23,910 nt of DNA, taken from assembly GCA_026398715.1 (NCBI GenBank), contig JAPLSI010000274.1:1-23910 (forward strand). The letters run 5' to 3'. A program made the position numbers and the translations under genes. Below are positions 23,639 to 23,910 of this stretch, one piece after another. The stretch's first letter is position 1. Every line of letters begins with the position of its first letter. The stretch is from Gammaproteobacteria bacterium (lineage in GTDB: Bacteria; Pseudomonadota; Gammaproteobacteria; Xanthomonadales; Xanthomonadaceae). Under the pieces are notes generated by a model. That model made no database searches. It saw only the letters and a program-made list of their open reading frames with translations, and was not told the DNA's origin.

Positions 23639-23910
23639 TCAGCGCTTGAGTTCGGCAAGCTTATCCGGCTTGCCGTCCCATTCCGCGGCGTCCGCAGGGG
23701 CGTCGATGCGCACGGTGATCACCGGCCATTCCTTCGACAATTCGGCATTCAAGGCGATGAATTGTTCCTGCCCCGCCGGGACGTCGTCCTCGGGGTAGAT
23801 GGCCTTGGCCGGGCATTCCGGCTCGCACAGCGTGCAATCGATGCATTCATCCGGGTCGATGACCAGGAAGTTCGGGCCTTCGTGGAAGCAATCCACCGGG
23901 CAGACTTCCA
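23639..23910 (-). CDS. fdxA: 7Fe ferredoxin, partial (5' end outside window)
   Basis: C-terminal 90 residues of an Azotobacter FdI-type ferredoxin carrying a [3Fe-4S] and a [4Fe-4S] cluster. Reading from the window edge: [21 protein letters not shown], then [21 protein letters not shown] with the main cluster cysteines, then [16 protein letters not shown] and a C-terminal [14 protein letters not shown]. The full protein of this family is about 107 residues, so only some 17 residues, including the first cysteines, lie beyond base 23910. It acts as a low-potential electron carrier in the cytoplasm. It converges with the lipoprotein gene, 12 bases between stops. Confidence 0.92.
   Translation of the reverse strand, partial: EVCPVDCFHEGPNFLVIDPDECIDCTLCEPECPAKAIYPEDDVPAGQEQFIALNAELSKEWPVITVRIDAPADAAEWDGKPDKLAELKR

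Noticed and set aside
1..23910. Mobile element, CRISPR array, tRNA or rRNA in the window
   Set aside because: I looked for transposase or integrase motifs, terminal inverted repeats, regularly spaced repeats and cloverleaf-like segments and saw none; the only tandem repeat is coding sequence of rluB.

Overview
The window is a gene-dense chromosomal stretch of high G+C from a gammaproteobacterium, most likely of the order Lysobacterales (Xanthomonadales). The grounds are a PilZ protein of the short Xanthomonas type downstream of holB, an NAD-type isocitrate dehydrogenase, a DUF6491-type secreted protein, and the block pabB-pabC-mltG-tmk-holB-pilZ. I see no rRNA, tRNA, CRISPR array, transposon, integron or phage gene. 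This is core genome, and no non-coding gap exceeds about 115 bases.

Layout. (1) 5-5270, plus strand: a tightly packed operon for folate (pabB, pabC), cell-wall glycan processing (mltG), DNA precursors and replication (tmk, holB) and type IV pili (pilZ). (2) 5286-7187, minus strand: ampD-like amidase, tesB thioesterase and a DUF2007 protein. (3) 7226-10376, plus strand: MOSC protein, small alpha/beta hydrolase and the 23S rRNA methyltransferase rlmKL, chained by GTGA overlaps. (4) 10362-10778, minus: small secreted protein; then, divergently, a phospholipid/rRNA-type methyltransferase and a pirin on the plus strand. A strong terminator (12466-12497) closes the pirin gene. (5) 12510-16713, minus: yciO-scpA-scpB-rluB, i.e. 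a YciO/Sua5 protein, the two condensin partners and a pseudouridine synthase with a long disordered, repetitive tail. (6) 16752-18394, plus: yciI-bolA, then icd. (7) 18400-22096, minus: gcvR, then PIN-PhoH ATPase, thiD and a Bax-inhibitor-1/YccA membrane protein. (8) 22179-23626, plus: dapA and a BamC-like lipoprotein, the same pairing and the same divergence from gcvR as in E. coli. (9) 23639-23910, minus: the 3' part of a 7Fe ferredoxin gene (fdxA), cut by the window end.

The most notable observations are a single-base insertion that breaks dapA (an enzyme of lysine/peptidoglycan precursor synthesis), a perfect 19-bp palindrome between divergent gcvR and dapA, three TGACG half-sites in front of the pirin gene, a 63-bp repeat in the rluB tail, and a PabB with alanine where E. 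coli PabB has its nucleophilic lysine. I did not find convincing evidence of an undescribed multi-gene system; the rest reads as ordinary housekeeping sequence.
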